Program-made: the position numbers and the translations under genes
Source of the DNA: Phycisphaerae bacterium RAS2
GTDB taxonomy: Bacteria > Planctomycetota > Phycisphaerae > UBA1845 > UTPLA1
DNA: 64,000 nt
NCBI GenBank assembly: GCA_007753915.1
Contig: CP036352.1
Location: 1,612,001 to 1,676,000 of the forward strand
Reading direction: 5' to 3'
Notes under the pieces: generated by a model
The model's database searches: none
What the model saw: only the letters and a program-made list of their open reading frames with translations
Told to the model about the DNA's origin: nothing
Part shown: positions 47,908-56,988 of the stretch, one piece after another
Numbering within the stretch: the stretch's first letter is position 1
How the letters are laid out: each line of letters opens with the position of its first letter

Positions 47908-48346
47908 GAAATTCTCCTTTACCGAATGACAAAGAGCAGTCTGCGCGCGATGCAAGCCGACAGCGCCGGCGGTCAATCTCGATTGCCGCAACGTCGATGA
48001 CGGCCTGCAACAGCGTTGTTTCACCCCGGGGGGCTTTGCCAAATCAAAGAGTTTACCGTGAACCAAGCCATGTTCTCACGCGGGCGGGGCAGGTTTCTCC
48101 CCCGGCACGATAGAGTTTTCGACCGAACTGAAAGCCGGGGTTGTGGGGGAGTCGCGCCGGAAATTTTTGCAACCGAATATTCAAGCATCCTGAACCGAGT
48201 CTGCCCGTAGCAGGTGTGCGCAGCGCCTAACTCATTCATTCAAAAACGGTTAGGGCAGTTCTATGCTGTGAATTTCAAGTTCTGCCGTGTCGTTTGATTC
48301 CGGCATTCCAATACTGTCAAACGGGGTTGCTGATCCGGCGGCTCGT
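47908..48346. other. Divergent intergenic region between metalloprotease and topA
   Basis: About 440 bp without a gene. An AT-rich segment at 48160-48310 could hold the metalloprotease promoter, but no good hexamer pair was placed. The topA promoter lies at its right end. Confidence 0.4.
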
Positions 48347-48376
48347 TTGACACCGCTCGATGAATCGTGCTAGGTT
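48347..48376 (+). promoter_or_regulatory. Promoter of topA
   Basis: TTGACA (48347-48352), an 18-bp spacer and TAGGTT (48371-48376). The transcript would start near 48383 with a leader of about 230 nt. Confidence 0.6.
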
Positions 48377-48611
48377 CCCCCGCCGCCATGGCGGAAGGCC
48401 CTCGTTTCGGCCACGCGGATGTCGGTCTTGGGCTTTCTGGTGGCTGCCTGCCCGCCGGCAAAGCAAGCGTGTATGGGAGTGGGATCGTTCAGTCCGGGTG
48501 GCTGGGCGTCGATATAGCCGCGTGGGGGCGGCAGGCCGGAACAAGCGGCGATTCGGGGAATTTCCCGCTGCGCAGGCCTTTGGACTCTTGTTGAAAGAGC
48601 ATCGTTCAAGC

Positions 48612-51600
48612 ATGGCAAAGAAGACCGCCAAGAAGAAGTCACCAGCCCGATCGGAAGAAAGCTCCGAGAGCCAGGGCTCATCCGCAGGCGGCAAGTCGCT
48701 TGTGATTGTCGAGTCGCCGGCCAAAGCTCGCACGATCAACAAGTACCTCGGCAACAAATACATCGTACGAGCCAGCAAAGGGCACGTGCGCGATCTGCCG
48801 GCGCACCGCTACGGGATCGACCCCGGCCGGAACTTCGAACCGACGTACGAGATTCTCCCCAGTCACGAAAAGACCGTGGACGAATTGCGGAAGCTGTCGC
48901 GCGACGCGGACGAGGTCTTTCTTGCGACCGACCTTGACCGCGAGGGCGAAGCCATTGCATGGCATCTTGCCAACGCGCTGGACCTTCCGGAAGACAAGCG
49001 CCGCCGCGTCATCTTCAATGAGATTACCAAGAGCGCGATTCAGGAGGCGTTCAAAAAGCCGCATGAGATCGACATGGCGAAGGTCGATGCCCAGCAGGCG
49101 CGGCGCATCCTTGACCGCGTCGTGGGCTATGAACTGTCGCCGTTGCTGTGGAAGAAGATTGCGAAGGGGCTGTCGGCCGGTCGCGTGCAGTCGGTTGCGG
49201 TTCGCCTGATTGTGAATCGTGAGGACGAGATTCGCGCGTTCGAGCCGCAGGAGTATTGGGCGCTCGATGGGGCCTTTTGCGGCGATCCGGCGAAGGTCAA
49301 GGCGTTGCTGCCTGAATGGAAGAAGTTCCTCGAGACAGGGGGTGAAGCCGGCGGCCTGCCCACACAAAAAGACATGATGGCGTGGTTGGGCGAGCACGGT
49401 GGCTTTGAGGCCAGTCTTGCCGAGTTGAACGGCAAACCGTGGAAGCCGGAAGGAAAACTCACCAAGAAGCCTCGAGCCGGTGCAAAAGACACCCCGCCGG
49501 TGACTGGTGCAACGGCCGCCGAATTGGCCGCCCGGTATGACTTTGAATTCACCAGCGCGCAGGGCCAGGCCCAGCCGCTCGTCGAGGCGCTGGGTTATCA
49601 AGTCAGCGAAGTGAAGACGACCGGGTTTGAAGAATACAACCACCTGGGGCTGAAACGAATCGAACTGGCCGGTGGGCTGGATGCCGGCAAGGCACCCAAG
49701 TTCATCGTAAAGAACGTTGAGACGAAGCGGTCGCGCACGCGGCCCTCGGCTCCGTTCACGACCGCATCGCTCCAGCAGGCGGCGGCGAATCAGTTGCGGT
49801 TTCCCACGTCCAAGACGATGAAAGTCGCCCAGGCGCTTTATGAAGGAGTGGACATCAAGTCCGGCGAGGGCAACGTCGGTCTGATCACTTACATGCGAAC
49901 CGACTCGACGAATCTGTCGGGTGAGTCGATTCGTGCGGCGCGAGATTACATCTCCAAGTCCTTCGGCGGCGACTACCTGCCCGAAAAACCCAACGTGTAC
50001 GAAACGAGCGCAAAGCGCGCGCAGGAAGCTCACGAGGCCATTCGCCCGACCGACGTCACGCGATCACCGCATGCACTGCGCGGCCATCTGTCCGACGAGC
50101 AGCATAAGTTGTACACGATGATCTGGAACCGGTTCGTCGCCTGCCAGATGACGCCCGCCGAGTGGGATTCGACAACCGTATCGATTGTTGCCAAGACCAC
50201 CGTGGGCGAGGCGACCTTCCGGGCCAGCGGGCGCGTGCTCGTGTTTGACGGGCATTACAAAGTGACCGGCGTGCCGAAGAGCAGCGAGGACCAATTGCTG
50301 CCGCCGCTGGAGGTCGGGCAGGAAGTCGGGCCGCTCTCGCTGCACCCGGCGCAGAAATTCACCGCGCCGCCGCCGCGATACACCGAGGCGTCGCTGGTCA
50401 AGACGCTCGAATCGGAAGGTATCGGCCGACCCAGCACCTACGCTGCCATCATCAAGACGATTCAGGATCGCGGCTACGTCGAACAGGAGGACCGGCGCTT
50501 CTATCCGACGGCTCGCGGTGAACTGGTCACGCGGCGGCTGGTCGATCATTTCCCCAAGATCATGGACGTGCGCTTCACGAGCCACATTGAGGAAGACCTC
50601 GACAAGATCGAAGAGCGGGAGATGGAATGGCACGATGTGCTTCACGAGTTCTATGACCCGTTCAAGGAAGCACTGGCCAAGGCCCATGAGGACATGCAGG
50701 CGGTTCGCGCCGAGGCAAGTGAGTACACCTGCGACCTGTGCGGCAAGCCGATGGTCTATCGCCTCGGGCGCAACGGGCGGTTCTTGTCCTGCACGGGCTA
50801 CCCCGACTGCACGAACGCGAAGAATGTCGATCGCGAAGGAAAAGTAATCGAGCCGATTCGCGGTGCCGCGCCGTGTGAGGCATGCGGCAAGCCGATGATC
50901 CTTCGCAAGAGTCGCATGGGCCATTTCCTGGGCTGCACGGGCTATCCGGATTGCACGAATACGTTGCCGAGCAACGAGCGCGGAGAAGTGCTGCGCCGCG
51001 TCAAGCCCGATGAACTGAAGCAACCCTGTCCGGATTGCGGCGGCGAGATGACGATCCGCTTCGCGCGCGGGCGGGCGTTCTTTGGTTGCAGCAAATATCC
51101 CGAGTGCAAGGCGACCGCGCCCGCGCCCGATGATGTCTTCATCGAGAAGCCCAAACCGGAAGAGGCCGGCGTGCGCTGCGATAAGTGCGGTCGGCCGATC
51201 GTGATTCGAAAGAGCCGGCGGGGGCCGTTCCTGTCGTGCAGCGGGTTTCCGCGGTGTCGCAACGCGATGCCGATGGAGAAACTCGATCACCTGAAAGACC
51301 TGGAGGCGAAGGGTGAGATTCCCGAAGCCCCCAAGGAAGCGCCAGGCGGAAAGAAAGGCAAGGCGGCCGGTCGAGCGGCACGCGCCAAGTCCGGCGGCAA
51401 GGCGAAGCGTCTGACGAAGGAAGAAGTTGCCGCCTTGGGTCCGCCACCGCCGGGGTTCGCGTGGACGCTGACGGGCCGGCCGGTGGTGGAGAATTGGCCG
51501 GAAGGTTCGCTGACCTGTTTCGAGTGCGGTGGGGAGATGTCGCTGCGGCAGGGGCGCTTCGGGCCGTTCTATTCGTGCGCGAAGTGCCGTGCGGCGGCGA

Positions 51601-51827
51601 ATCTGCGCGGCGACGCGAAGAAGCGCGCCGAGGCCGAATCGCCCCAGCAGGAGCGCGCGAAACCGATTGAGACAGACGTAAAATGCCCCGACTGTGGCAA
51701 GAAGATGCTGCTTCGCCTCGGCCGCACGGGCCGATTCCTCGGTTGCAGCGGCTACCCGAAGTGCAAGAAGACGATGGAAGCCCCGGCCGGGCTGTTGCGC
51801 GAAGTGGCGGAACTGGCGGAGACGTAA
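48612..51827 (+). CDS. topA: DNA topoisomerase I with multiple C-terminal zinc ribbons
   Basis: This type IA topoisomerase relaxes negative supercoils. TOPRIM is near residues 35-150 (VIVESPAKARTINKYL, ATDLDREGEAIAWHLA) and the catalytic Tyr is Y427 in GLITYMRTDSTNL. At 1071 residues it is longer than the usual 700-870. Part of the excess is an extended insertion (residues about 220-345) and part is a series of at least five four-cysteine ribbons in the C-terminal third (for example CDLCGKPMVYRLGRNGRFLSC). ATG 48612 is chosen; an upstream in-frame extension lacks homology. The Lys/Ser-rich N-terminus is probably flexible. Confidence 0.93.
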   Translation: MAKKTAKKKSPARSEESSESQGSSAGGKSLVIVESPAKARTINKYLGNKYIVRASKGHVRDLPAHRYGIDPGRNFEPTYEILPSHEKTVDELRKLSRDADEVFLATDLDREGEAIAWHLANALDLPEDKRRRVIFNEITKSAIQEAFKKPHEIDMAKVDAQQARRILDRVVGYELSPLLWKKIAKGLSAGRVQSVAVRLIVNREDEIRAFEPQEYWALDGAFCGDPAKVKALLPEWKKFLETGGEAGGLPTQKDMMAWLGEHGGFEASLAELNGKPWKPEGKLTKKPRAGAKDTPPVTGATAAELAARYDFEFTSAQGQAQPLVEALGYQVSEVKTTGFEEYNHLGLKRIELAGGLDAGKAPKFIVKNVETKRSRTRPSAPFTTASLQQAAANQLRFPTSKTMKVAQALYEGVDIKSGEGNVGLITYMRTDSTNLSGESIRAARDYISKSFGGDYLPEKPNVYETSAKRAQEAHEAIRPTDVTRSPHALRGHLSDEQHKLYTMIWNRFVACQMTPAEWDSTTVSIVAKTTVGEATFRASGRVLVFDGHYKVTGVPKSSEDQLLPPLEVGQEVGPLSLHPAQKFTAPPPRYTEASLVKTLESEGIGRPSTYAAIIKTIQDRGYVEQEDRRFYPTARGELVTRRLVDHFPKIMDVRFTSHIEEDLDKIEEREMEWHDVLHEFYDPFKEALAKAHEDMQAVRAEASEYTCDLCGKPMVYRLGRNGRFLSCTGYPDCTNAKNVDREGKVIEPIRGAAPCEACGKPMILRKSRMGHFLGCTGYPDCTNTLPSNERGEVLRRVKPDELKQPCPDCGGEMTIRFARGRAFFGCSKYPECKATAPAPDDVFIEKPKPEEAGVRCDKCGRPIVIRKSRRGPFLSCSGFPRCRNAMPMEKLDHLKDLEAKGEIPEAPKEAPGGKKGKAAGRAARAKSGGKAKRLTKEEVAALGPPPPGFAWTLTGRPVVENWPEGSLTCFECGGEMSLRQGRFGPFYSCAKCRAAANLRGDAKKRAEAESPQQERAKPIETDVKCPDCGKKMLLRLGRTGRFLGCSGYPKCKKTMEAPAGLLREVAELAET

Positions 51828-51851
51828 GCCGGGTCGCGCTCGCAGCGTTGC

Positions 51852-53693
51852 TCAATTCGGATTCGGAACGAGCAGTAACTTCGTGATGCTAGGCGGAATC
51901 GGCACGCGCGGTGGAATCCACGCGATCGGATAGACTTCTTTCTTCATGTCCCAGTACGGCGAGCGCTCATAAAAGAACGCCAGTCGGGCGCGCGGGTTGG
52001 CGACCTTGTCAGGATTCGCCTTCAGCCATGCGTCAAACTCGGTTCGCAGGGCAGGCTCCTCCGCAAGCATGCGATCGGCCATCGGCCCCATCACGTAATC
52101 CTCGAAATACTCCTTTTGCTCAAAGATCGGCGTGAAGAAGCCCCATCGGACGAGCGCGTCGGGTGCGAGGGGATCGAGCAGATGCACTGCAACCGGCGCG
52201 TTGGGCGAGTCGAGGCGAACGAGAAAACTGCCCGCCGGATACGTGCGAGACTCGGTGAGCGGCTCCACGTCGAAGGCGGCCATGAACCGGCCTTCAAACG
52301 GACGCACGGCGAATTTCACGTCGTGAAATCGCGCGCTGTGGACCTCCATGGTGACGGCTTCGGGCAAGACCTGGACAAACACGCCATGGAGCGTCAAGCG
52401 ATCCGCCGCGGTGGACCATTCGCGCGGAATCAGGTAGGCCCGCGGGACCGGCGACGTGCGAACGATTTCATTCGGGCGCATCAAGCGCGAAGGGGTGTCA
52501 ACAGGTTTGGCATTGTCCCAGCGGGGAAGCTCCGAGTTTGCGGCCTCGCAGCGCACCATCTGGTGCTCGAAGCCTTTGAACAGAATCGGTTCACCCTCCC
52601 GATGCGTCGGCTGGCTGGTCGCTAAGACGATTCGATTCTCCGGCGCGGTTTGCGAAGAGAGGCGCCGTGCCCAGTTGTCCGACTCGACCACGGCGCTGCG
52701 CAATGCCTGCGGCTCGGCGGCGATGAACTCCAGCGTGCGGACCAGCAGCGAATACGTGGCCTTCAGCCGTACATCGAACGGTTTGAGCATGTGCGTTTCG
52801 ACGAGAATGGACGGGCGATTCGTGATCGCGCCGTAGCCGGTGGAGAAGCGTGGCGAAAACTCGCCGGCGACGATTCCCGCAGCCGGATTGACCCGATCAA
52901 GCATCTCGAAATAAACCTGCGGCTTATGCCCGTCGGCCGGGAGAATCGTCAGCAGGTGATTTTCCAATCGGCGCGACCATTCCGCGACGGGGCGCGCCGT
53001 CTCCGGACCGCTGGGGACGAAAAACGTCACGTCGTACTGAAAGTCCGCGCCGTCGGTTGTATGCGTGTCGAAAAACAGGTCGGGCTTCCATGCGTGAAAC
53101 ATGCGCAACCACGCCTGCATTTCTGGCGCGTCGGCCTTCATGAAGTCGCGGTTCAGATTCAAGTACTGCGCCGTGCAACGCCAGCCCATGTTCTGCGGGC
53201 CGTTCTGATTGATGCGGTTGAATTCGCTGACGCGCTCGTGGCCGTCGATGTTGAAAATCGGCAGCACGAGGAGCGTGACCTGATCCAGCAGGGCGGCTCG
53301 TTCGCGCGTGATGGCGATGTCACGCATCAGCGCGAGGCAGGCATCCTTGCCCTCGATTTCGCCGGAGTGGATGCCGTTGGAGATCAGCACGACGGGCTTG
53401 CCGACTCGTGCAGCGGCGGCAGGGGTGAACGCCTGATCGCGCGAGAGCACGACCAACGGCATGTCGCGCCCCTGCGGTGTCGTACCGATCGACAGGACCC
53501 GCACCCACGGTGAATGTTGCGCCAACCGGCGACAATACTCGACGGTTTCGTCGTAGGTTGCGGTATGCGTGAAGCCGGTCTGCTCCGCGCGCGTTCGCCA
53601 TGCAGCCGGGTCGGCGGGTTGCGCGCAGCCGGCGGCCAGCATGCAACTGAATAACAATCCGTTCAAGATCGAGCGAATCAATTGGGATGACAT
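51852..53693 (-). CDS. M14-family carboxypeptidase lipoprotein
   Basis: A lipoprotein signal peptide ends at C23 (LLFSCMLAAGC). The M14 zinc site is NGIHSGEIEGKDA (His and Glu), with a third ligand candidate in DLFFDTHTTDG and the catalytic Glu in ILVETHMLKP. The catalytic domain covers roughly residues 30-370, followed by a beta-rich C-terminal domain of about 200 residues (FKGFEHQMVRCE and onward). It should be a periplasmic or outer-membrane exopeptidase. Start ATG 53693 is used because the signal peptide begins there; it is divergent from ribH. Confidence 0.88.
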   Translation of the reverse strand: MSSQLIRSILNGLLFSCMLAAGCAQPADPAAWRTRAEQTGFTHTATYDETVEYCRRLAQHSPWVRVLSIGTTPQGRDMPLVVLSRDQAFTPAAAARVGKPVVLISNGIHSGEIEGKDACLALMRDIAITRERAALLDQVTLLVLPIFNIDGHERVSEFNRINQNGPQNMGWRCTAQYLNLNRDFMKADAPEMQAWLRMFHAWKPDLFFDTHTTDGADFQYDVTFFVPSGPETARPVAEWSRRLENHLLTILPADGHKPQVYFEMLDRVNPAAGIVAGEFSPRFSTGYGAITNRPSILVETHMLKPFDVRLKATYSLLVRTLEFIAAEPQALRSAVVESDNWARRLSSQTAPENRIVLATSQPTHREGEPILFKGFEHQMVRCEAANSELPRWDNAKPVDTPSRLMRPNEIVRTSPVPRAYLIPREWSTAADRLTLHGVFVQVLPEAVTMEVHSARFHDVKFAVRPFEGRFMAAFDVEPLTESRTYPAGSFLVRLDSPNAPVAVHLLDPLAPDALVRWGFFTPIFEQKEYFEDYVMGPMADRMLAEEPALRTEFDAWLKANPDKVANPRARLAFFYERSPYWDMKKEVYPIAWIPPRVPIPPSITKLLLVPNPN

Positions 53694-53778
53694 GAGGCGG
53701 AAGTTTAGAGCGGGAGAGATTGCGGCACAAAGGGGTGACTTTGCGTGTGGCCCCGGACTTTCTTCGCGGCTCGCACAT

Positions 53779-53807
53779 TTGAAGCAGTGAACCAACCGGG
53801 CTAAACT
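53779..53807 (+). promoter_or_regulatory. Promoter of ribH, leaderless
   Basis: TTGAAG (53779-53784), a 17-bp spacer and TAAACT (53802-53807) end 9 bp before ATG 53817. The transcript would start at about 53814 with a leader of 3 nt. No Shine-Dalgarno is present. Confidence 0.55.
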
Positions 53808-53816
53808 TGCCGGGCT

Positions 53817-54284
53817 ATGGGCGAATCGCGACCCGAAAATCCAAGCGCCGCAGGGCTGCGGATTGCGCTCGTGGCCAGCCGATTCAACGAGTTCATCGTG
53901 CAGCAGTTGGTGGACGGGGCGCGGGCTGCGTTGATGGAACACGGCGCGTCGGCGGGGCAGATTCAGCAAGTGTGGGTTGCCGGCGCGTGGGAATTGCCGT
54001 TGGCGCTGAAGGCGCTGGCCGGGAGCGGGCGATTCGATGCGCTGGTGGCGCTGGGCTGCGTGATCCGCGGGGAAACAACTCACAATTTGTATATTTGCAC
54101 CGAGGCGGCGCGGGGGATCGCGCAGGTCTCGCTGGATTCCGGCATTCCGATCGGGTTCGGTGTGCTCACGACGGAGAATGAGGAGCAGGCACTGGCCCGC
54201 GCGGGCGGCCCGAAGGGCAACAAGGGCGCCGACGCGGCCCTGGCCGCGGTGGAGCTGGCGCAATTGAAGCGAGCGTGGAAGTAA
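53817..54284 (+). CDS. ribH: 6,7-dimethyl-8-ribityllumazine synthase
   Basis: The 155-residue enzyme makes lumazine from the ribityl-uracil amine and the 4-carbon unit in riboflavin synthesis. Landmarks are VASRFNEFIVQQLVDGA, the phosphate-binding GCVIRGETTHNLYIC and PIGFGVLTTENEEQA. The C-terminus GNKGADAALAAVELAQL is typical. The nusB gene follows after 6 bp, a ribH-nusB pairing common in bacteria. Confidence 0.96.
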   Translation: MGESRPENPSAAGLRIALVASRFNEFIVQQLVDGARAALMEHGASAGQIQQVWVAGAWELPLALKALAGSGRFDALVALGCVIRGETTHNLYICTEAARGIAQVSLDSGIPIGFGVLTTENEEQALARAGGPKGNKGADAALAAVELAQLKRAWK

Positions 54285-54290
54285 CCGGGT

Positions 54291-54776
54291 ATGGATAGAC
54301 ATCAGTCTCGTATTCTGGCCATGCAGGCGACCTGCCAGTTGGAAGCGGTCGGCACGGCGTTCTTGAGTGACTTGAACGGCTTTCTCGCGGACGAAGGGGC
54401 AGGCGGGGCGACGGCCGCGCGCGCTCGGCAGCTGGTGGAACAGGTCGAGGCCCACCTGGCCGAGATCGACGAGCGTATCGCGGCGGCAGCCGTGAACTGG
54501 GAAGTGAAGCGCCTCGCTCCGGTGGATCGTGCGATTCTGCGCGTGGCAGTCTGTGAGCTCGTGCACCTTGGGGACACGCCGCAGAACGTCGTCATCAACG
54601 AGGCCGTGGACATGGGTAAGGCGTTCGGCAGCGCGGAGAGCGGATCATTCATCAACGGTTTGCTGGATTCCATCGCGCGAAGGCTGGCGGGCGAGCGATC
54701 GGGCACGGCGGTCGCGCCGCCGGAAGGCATCACCGGGCAGGAGTCGGCAAGCGAGGCGCCGCATGGGGCTGTTTGA
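54291..54776 (+). CDS. nusB: Transcription antitermination factor NusB
   Basis: The 161-residue protein has the NusB fold signatures: SRILAMQATCQLEAVG at the N-terminus, VNWEVKRLAPVDRAILRVAVCELV and VVINEAVDMGKAFGSAESGSFINGLLDSI. It binds boxA RNA with NusE in rRNA transcription. It overlaps ftsY by 14 nt. Confidence 0.95.
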   Translation: MDRHQSRILAMQATCQLEAVGTAFLSDLNGFLADEGAGGATAARARQLVEQVEAHLAEIDERIAAAAVNWEVKRLAPVDRAILRVAVCELVHLGDTPQNVVINEAVDMGKAFGSAESGSFINGLLDSIARRLAGERSGTAVAPPEGITGQESASEAPHGAV

Positions 54777-55677
54777 TCGATTCAAGAAGGCGCTAAGCAA
54801 GACGCGGTCGGCCGTGGCGAGCGGCTTTCGATCGGTGCTGCCGTTCGGTCGCAAGATCGACGAGGCGCTGCTGGACGAAGTGCACGACACGATGATCGGT
54901 GCGGACTTCGGCCCGGCGACGGCGGGGAATTTGATCGAGGCCGTGCGCGCGGCGTGGAAGAAGGGCGAGATCAAGGAGTCGCAGGAAATCATCGACTTCT
55001 TAAAGCGGCACATCGTCAGCAAATGGCCGGACGACGTGCGGTCTCTGGCGAAGGCGACGAGCGGGCCGACGGTGGTGCTGGTGGCGGGGATCAACGGCAG
55101 CGGTAAGACGACAAGCGTCGCCAAGCTGGCGAATCATTTGAAGAAAGACGGTAAGAAGGTCGTGCTTGCGGCGTGCGACACGTTCCGGGCGGCGGCGGTG
55201 ATGCAGCTTGCGGAGTGGTCCAGGCGCTGCGGCGTGGACCTGGTGAAACATGAACAGGATGCCGATCCGGGAGCCGTCGCGTTTGATGCGTGCGAGGCGG
55301 CGGTCGCGCGAAAGGCCGACGTGCTGCTGGTCGATACGGCCGGGCGGCTGCACACGCAGGACAACCTGATGCGCGAGTTGAACAAGATTCAGCGCGTGGT
55401 AGAGAAGAAGATCCCCGGCGCGCCGCACGAGGTGCTGCTGGTGCTGGACGCGACGATCGGTCAGAACGCGGTGAATCAGGCGCGCGTCTTCGCCGAGCAT
55501 GTGAAGGTGACGGGGATTATTCTGGCGAAGCTCGACGGCTCGGCCAAGGGCGGCATTGTCGTGGGCATCCGCGACCAGCTCAACGTGCCGGTGAAGTTCG
55601 TCGGCCTCGGTGAGACGATCGACGACATCGAGCCGTTTGACCCGGAGAAGTACGTCGAAGCGCTCTTTGCAGAGTGA
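54763..55677 (+). CDS. ftsY: Signal recognition particle receptor FtsY
   Basis: This GTPase docks SRP-ribosome complexes at the membrane. Motifs: G1 GINGSGKTTSVAKL, G2 DTFRAAAVMQL, G3 DTAGRLH, G4 AKLDGSAKGG and the closing GLGETIDDIEPF. With 304 residues it lacks the long acidic A domain of E. coli FtsY; membrane binding would use the short amphipathic N-terminus MGLFDRFKKALSKT. ATG 54763 lies inside nusB (14-nt overlap), implying coupling. A longer in-frame start at 54529 would run through nusB and is rejected. Confidence 0.95.
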   Translation: MGLFDRFKKALSKTRSAVASGFRSVLPFGRKIDEALLDEVHDTMIGADFGPATAGNLIEAVRAAWKKGEIKESQEIIDFLKRHIVSKWPDDVRSLAKATSGPTVVLVAGINGSGKTTSVAKLANHLKKDGKKVVLAACDTFRAAAVMQLAEWSRRCGVDLVKHEQDADPGAVAFDACEAAVARKADVLLVDTAGRLHTQDNLMRELNKIQRVVEKKIPGAPHEVLLVLDATIGQNAVNQARVFAEHVKVTGIILAKLDGSAKGGIVVGIRDQLNVPVKFVGLGETIDDIEPFDPEKYVEALFAE

Positions 55678-55806
55678 GTCAAGGAACCGCAGGCTTCAGC
55701 CCGCGCGGCCATTGGCAGCCGCGTTCACACGAGCGAGGCAGCGCAAAGGGCTTATTAAGCAGGCAATCGGATTTCGCAAAGAGCCGATCGCGCAATCAAG
55801 CGAGTA

Positions 55807-55925
55807 GTAGGGTGGGTCAGCATTATCGACCCACCGACTTTATTTACAGGCCACTGAATCAACGTTGTGGAAACGATTATTGACTGTTCACTGAGTGGTG
55901 GGTCGATACGACTGACCCACCCTAC
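55807..55925 (+). repeat. REPIN-like pair of inverted palindromes
   Basis: Two 29-nt arms lie in opposite orientation: GTAGGGTGGGTCAG onward at 55807-55835, and its reverse complement at 55897-55925 with three mismatches. Each arm is itself an imperfect palindrome (GGTGGGTC...GACCCACC). About 61 bp of AT-richer spacer separate them. This is the architecture of a REPIN (a doublet of REP sequences moved by RAYT transposases). The core differs from the repeats beside the RAYT gene at 25361. Confidence 0.8.
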
Positions 55926-56173
55926 CGAACTTGGCCGAGACTGAGCGCTCCGGCGTCCGCGGCATTTACCACCGCCTCGAGGACGACGAGATTCCCATCG
56001 TCATGTTCATACTCGACGGGCGGATCAGTTGGACAAACGGGCTGTGAAGTCGGTTGAGTGCAACAGGGAGGCGAGCAGGTCAGGTCGGCGTGCGTGGGGT
56101 TCAGCAATGATGCCGCCAATACGGCAGCGGTGGTCATGACGAGCGGTGCATACGTGAGTTTTCCCACAGACAT
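55922..56173 (-). CDS. Small secreted Cys-rich protein, end modified by a repeat
   Basis: The 83-residue product has a signal peptide (LVMTTAAVLAASLLNPTHA) followed by a short Cys/Pro-rich segment (LTCSPPCCTQPTSQPVC) and an acidic region. Start ATG 56173 has a perfect AGGAGG site. Its TAG stop at 55922-55924 is made of bases belonging to the outer end of the REPIN, so the original C-terminus may have been longer. It overlaps the end of the PEP-CTERM gene by 40 nt. No family recognised. Confidence 0.6.
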   Translation of the reverse strand: MSVGKLTYAPLVMTTAAVLAASLLNPTHADLTCSPPCCTQPTSQPVCPTDPPVEYEHDDGNLVVLEAVVNAADAGALSLGQVR

Positions 56174-56988
56174 GTTTGAGCCTCCTTGCCCCCCAGCCGT
56201 TTGCTTTTTCGTCGACGACTTACAGCGGTTCCAATCCCCGCCAGCGAGAGCAATGCTGTGCTCGGCTCCGGAATAGTGATCAATTGGAATGCATTGTTCC
56301 AAAGGCTATTTCCGGTCGACGTCCATCCACCAGTTATTAGGTTTGTGAACGCCAATGGTAGGCCACCGGTTGGTGCAAACTCCCACCGAAAATAGCTATT
56401 AATATCTCCCACCTGCACGATCTCGAGCCAGTACGGCGCATTGGCCTCCAGTTGAAACGGCTGCGATAAGTCTACTTCGTACCGTTGTTCGTCGGGATGA
56501 GCACCAATCAGGACCTGCCTCCCCGTTGGCACGCGCATCGGGTTCACGAAGGATTGCTCGAAGAGGACCACTCCTGGCAAACCATCAGTCGGCCGACTGT
56601 CGTAGAACCGCACGCGCATAGTTTCGTTGGCTGGCGGTTGTTGAGCGGGAGACGTGAAGTTCCCGCCGTAGAACCCCCACCACACGATCCGATCCACGAT
56701 TGCTGACGCCGGCACCATCACGTCATCAGCGACCTGTTGCCAGTACGGCTGCCCGCTGTCATTAATGAATGCCGTATCTGCGGCACCCCCGCCGGTATTC
56801 AGGGGTTGGCGGCCGAGAACTATGATCTGCCCCAGCGCGGCCTGCGGCCCAAGGAGGCCCGTCAACCCCAGACCTGGCCCGGGCCCAAAAGGCAGCAGCG
56901 TGCAGAGGTACACGCCGACGCAGGCGACAAGGGTCAATCGGTCGGACACGAACGGCCGATCAAATCGAGCGAATCTGGCGGGTCTCAC
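56134..56988 (-). CDS. PEP-CTERM sorting-domain protein
   Basis: The 284-residue protein has a signal/anchor at residues 15-40 and a beta-rich domain similar to planctomycete envelope proteins (for example YWQQVADDVMVPASAIVDRIVWWG). Near the C-terminus is IPEPSTALLSLAGIGTAVSRRRK, a clear PEP-CTERM signal (PEP motif, hydrophobic helix, Arg/Lys cluster) recognised by exosortase. Unusually about 22 more residues follow (SKRLGGKEAQTCLWENSRMH...). No exosortase gene is in the window. Start GTG 56988 has AGGAAAGGG upstream. Confidence 0.85.
   Translation of the reverse strand: MRPARFARFDRPFVSDRLTLVACVGVYLCTLLPFGPGPGLGLTGLLGPQAALGQIIVLGRQPLNTGGGAADTAFINDSGQPYWQQVADDVMVPASAIVDRIVWWGFYGGNFTSPAQQPPANETMRVRFYDSRPTDGLPGVVLFEQSFVNPMRVPTGRQVLIGAHPDEQRYEVDLSQPFQLEANAPYWLEIVQVGDINSYFRWEFAPTGGLPLAFTNLITGGWTSTGNSLWNNAFQLITIPEPSTALLSLAGIGTAVSRRRKSKRLGGKEAQTCLWENSRMHRSS

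Noticed and set aside
54529-54762. N-terminal extension of ftsY in frame through nusB
   Set aside because: The extension is the nusB gene read in another frame and has no FtsY homology.
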